Made by a program: the position numbers and the translations under genes. Positions 62,153-64,000 of a stretch of 64,000 nucleotides of DNA are shown piece by piece. Source of the DNA: Thiobacillus sp. 0-1251 (GTDB taxonomy: Bacteria > Pseudomonadota > Gammaproteobacteria > Burkholderiales > Thiobacillaceae); NCBI GenBank assembly GCA_001899305.1, contig MKWL01000015.1, forward strand, positions 124,001 through 188,000, given 5' to 3'. Each line of letters opens with the position of its first letter. Position 1 is the first letter of the stretch. A model generated the notes under the pieces. The model was given only the letters and a program-made list of their open reading frames with translations. It had not been told where the DNA came from and did no database searches.

Positions 62153-62741
62153 TTCCACCCTTCGCGGGCTGGCCGGGCTGCTGCTGGTTTTCTGGCTGAC
62201 GGTCGCGGGCAGCGCGCTGGCCAGCGATAAAAGCGCGGTCAGCCAGGCCGCCATCCGTGTGACCCCACAAGGCTACGTGCTGGACGGCGATGTCAACATC
62301 GTGCTCAACAGCACGCTGGAGGACGCACTCAGCCGGGGCATCAACCTGTACTTCCTGCTCGAGCTTGAACTGTCCCGGCCGCGTAACTGGTGGTTCGATG
62401 AAGACATCGCCGACCCGGTGCGCAAGATGCGGATCTATTACCACCTGCTGCTGCGACGCTATGTGGTCGAAACCGGATACACCACGCGCACCGCCGCCAC
62501 GTTGAGCGAAGCCCTGGCCATGCTGGGGCGGGTAGACGGATGGCAGGTGCTGGAGCGGGGTGCGCTCAAGACCGGTCAACGCTACGATGCGCGCCTGCGT
62601 CTGCGCCTCGATACCTCGCAACTTCCCAAGCCGCTGTCCATCGGCGCGGTCGGGGGCGACCGCTGGGAACTGGTCACACCCTGGTACGACTGGTCGTTCG
62701 ATGCACCCGTGGCTCCGGCTCCGCCCGCACCTTTGCCCTGA
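62118..62741 (+). CDS. DUF4390 domain protein, exported
   Basis: About 207 aa, function unknown. An N-terminal signal or anchor segment (LAGLLLVFWLTVAGSALA) is followed by a beta-rich domain (YVLDGDVNIVLNSTLEDALSRGINLYFLLELELSRPRNWWFDEDIADPVRKMRIYYHLLLRRYVVET), the conserved DUF4390 core. The start is ATG 62118 or 62115, either overlapping rsmB by about 35 bases. Its TGA overlaps the ATG of the sensor kinase (TGATG), and this pairing with NtrYX is widespread in betaproteobacteria, suggesting an envelope role tied to that kinase. Confidence 0.82.
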   Translation: MVSFTPCCARRDSTLRGLAGLLLVFWLTVAGSALASDKSAVSQAAIRVTPQGYVLDGDVNIVLNSTLEDALSRGINLYFLLELELSRPRNWWFDEDIADPVRKMRIYYHLLLRRYVVETGYTTRTAATLSEALAMLGRVDGWQVLERGALKTGQRYDARLRLRLDTSQLPKPLSIGAVGGDRWELVTPWYDWSFDAPVAPAPPAPLP

Positions 62742-64000
62742 TGCGCAGTCTGATTGTCGTCGCCCTGATCCTGGGTATCGTGCTCCTGTCGTTGCTGTTT
62801 TATGCCAGCGGCGGCAGCAGCGCCTTTTCCGACACGCTGCCCACGCTTTTCATCGGCGGCGGCATCCTGGGCGTGGCCTTGCTGGTACTGCTGGGCTGGC
62901 GCATGTGGTGGCTGCAGAAGCGCATCCGTCGTGGCGTGTTCGGCGCCAAGCTCACGCTGAAATTGCTGTTGATGTTTGGGGTGGTTGCCATGCTGCCCGG
63001 CCTGGTGGTGTACGGCGCGTCGGTGTTCTTCCTCAATCGTTCGATCGAGACCTGGTTCGACGTGCGGGTGGACAATGCGCTGGCCTCCGGCGTCAACCTC
63101 GGGCAGGCCGCACTGGACGACCTGCTGCGCGATCTCGATAAAAAAGCCCAGCGCATGGCGCTGGCTCTGTCGGACGAAGGCATGGGCTCGGTCATCACCA
63201 GCCTGTCCACGCTGCGCGAGCAGAGCTCGGTGCAGGAACTGACGCTGTTCGACGAGCGTGGCGGCGTGGTTGCCCACGTCAGCGGCGAACGCGAAACCCT
63301 GTTGCCGGTGCTGCCCGACCGCAATGTGCTGTGGCAGGTCCGGCAGCAGCAGCCCTATAGCCGCATCGAGGAGGTGCCGGAACGCGGCCTGATCATGCAT
63401 GTGATCGTGCCGGTGTATACCAGCTCGCTGACCGGCGAGACGCGCGTGTTGCAGCTGGTGCAGCCGGTGCCGGCCCGGCTCGCGCACGATGCCCAGGCGG
63501 TCCAGTTGGCGTACCAGGAATACCAGCAGATCTCGGTCTCGCGGCTGGGCCTGAAACGCATCTACGGCGTGGCGCTCACCCTCACCCTGATGCTGGCCTT
63601 GCTGATGACCTTCGTGATCGCCTACCTGCTGTCGGAACGGCTCGGCGCGCCGCTGCGGACGCTGGCGCGCGGTACCCGCGCCGTGGCCAAGGGCGACTTC
63701 TCGCAGATGCCGTCGGTATCCAGCCGTGACGAGCTGGGCGTGCTGATTCAGTCGTTCAACCGTATGACCCGCCAGCTTTCCGACGCGCGCGAACAAGTTG
63801 CGCAGAACCATCAGCAGACCGAGCAGGCCAAGGCTTTTCTCGAACGGGTGCTGGCGAACCTGTCGTCCGGCGTGGTCGTGCTGGACGAGGCTTTGCGGGT
63901 GCGTACGGCCAACAGCGCCGCGGCGCAGATTCTGGGCGTGGACGCTTCGATTCTGGATGCCCAGCCGCTGGCGGAACTGGGTCAGCCGGGCGAGGCGTTG
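62741..64000 (+). CDS. ntrY: NtrY-type sensor histidine kinase, 3' end outside window
   Basis: Membrane sensor kinase of the NtrYX type, open at the window edge with 420 residues visible. Two N-terminal membrane helices (about 1-22 and 32-52) and a third (72-93) precede a periplasmic sensor region. Then come a further helix (YGVALTLTLMLALLMTFVIAYLL), a HAMP domain (LSERLGAPLRTLARGTRAVAKGDFSQMP...ELGVLIQSFNRMTRQL) and the beginning of a PAS domain (VLANLSSGVVVLDEALRVRTAN). The kinase core is not in view, so the call rests on topology and the neighbouring genes. Confidence 0.85.
   Translation, partial: MRSLIVVALILGIVLLSLLFYASGGSSAFSDTLPTLFIGGGILGVALLVLLGWRMWWLQKRIRRGVFGAKLTLKLLLMFGVVAMLPGLVVYGASVFFLNRSIETWFDVRVDNALASGVNLGQAALDDLLRDLDKKAQRMALALSDEGMGSVITSLSTLREQSSVQELTLFDERGGVVAHVSGERETLLPVLPDRNVLWQVRQQQPYSRIEEVPERGLIMHVIVPVYTSSLTGETRVLQLVQPVPARLAHDAQAVQLAYQEYQQISVSRLGLKRIYGVALTLTLMLALLMTFVIAYLLSERLGAPLRTLARGTRAVAKGDFSQMPSVSSRDELGVLIQSFNRMTRQLSDAREQVAQNHQQTEQAKAFLERVLANLSSGVVVLDEALRVRTANSAAAQILGVDASILDAQPLAELGQPGEAL

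Overview
This is a GC-rich window carrying the replication-origin neighbourhood of a betaproteobacterial chromosome. The gene content and order (mnmG-rsmG-parA-parB followed by the atp operon; mnmE-yidC-rnpA-rpmH divergent from dnaA-dnaN-gyrB; LysM-dprA-smg-topA; def-fmt-htpX-rsmB-DUF4390-ntrY) suit a Thiobacillus/Nitrosomonadales-type organism. That placement is inferred from synteny and protein style only. No tRNA, rRNA or CRISPR array was seen, and most of the window is core chromosome.

Layout. 0-8 kb (+): 3' part of priA, an HD-GYP phosphodiesterase, argS, a SPOR-domain protein, dsbA, a short-chain dehydrogenase and a NarL-type response regulator, closed by a bidirectional terminator. 8-12.4 kb (-): glmS, glmU and an OmpA-like lipid/peptidoglycan-facing porin protein. 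12.7-13.5 kb: a single-domain receiver and a stand-alone HPt protein, convergent. 13.7-20.8 kb (-): the complete F1Fo ATP synthase operon atpIBEFHAGDC. 20.9-25 kb (-): parB, parA, rsmG, mnmG. 25-29.4 kb (-): uup and pxpBCA (5-oxoprolinase). Three perfect parS palindromes lie at 23.6, 25.1 and 27.3 kb, two of them inside coding sequence. 29.6-35.7 kb: a PAS-GGDEF cyclase, a RhlE-like helicase, an ABC exporter, and a cytochrome b561-like / lipoprotein cytochrome c' pair. 35.8-39.4 kb (-): mnmE, yidC, rnpA, rpmH, with no yidD between rnpA and yidC. 39.5-44.9 kb (+): dnaA, dnaN, gyrB with DnaA boxes flanking dnaA; oriC is most likely the dnaA-dnaN gap.

45-51.5 kb is the accessory part: a Crp/Fnr-family regulator divergent from a four-gene cluster (secreted Cache-like protein, DASS/SLC13 anion transporter, large PHP-domain putative phosphoesterase, and a substrate-binding-fold protein with no signal peptide). 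It contains two dyad-symmetric candidate operators and a 17-bp hairpin inside the cluster. I cannot name its substrate; it is the best candidate for an undescribed system.

51.7-58.3 kb (-): a DUF4156 lipoprotein, a degenerate receiver-like protein, topA, smg, dprA and a LysM protein. A 271-bp non-coding element with near-perfect terminal inverted repeats and nested internal palindromes is wedged exactly between smg and the start codon of topA and looks like a MITE. 58.4-64 kb (+): def, fmt, htpX, rsmB, a DUF4390 protein and the 5' part of an NtrY-type sensor kinase running off the window. Short dispersed repeats (a GTGAGGG-type motif near glmU/glmS and between atpD and atpC; a CCCTTCGACAAGCTCAGGG-type motif between dnaN and gyrB) sit in several intergenic gaps.
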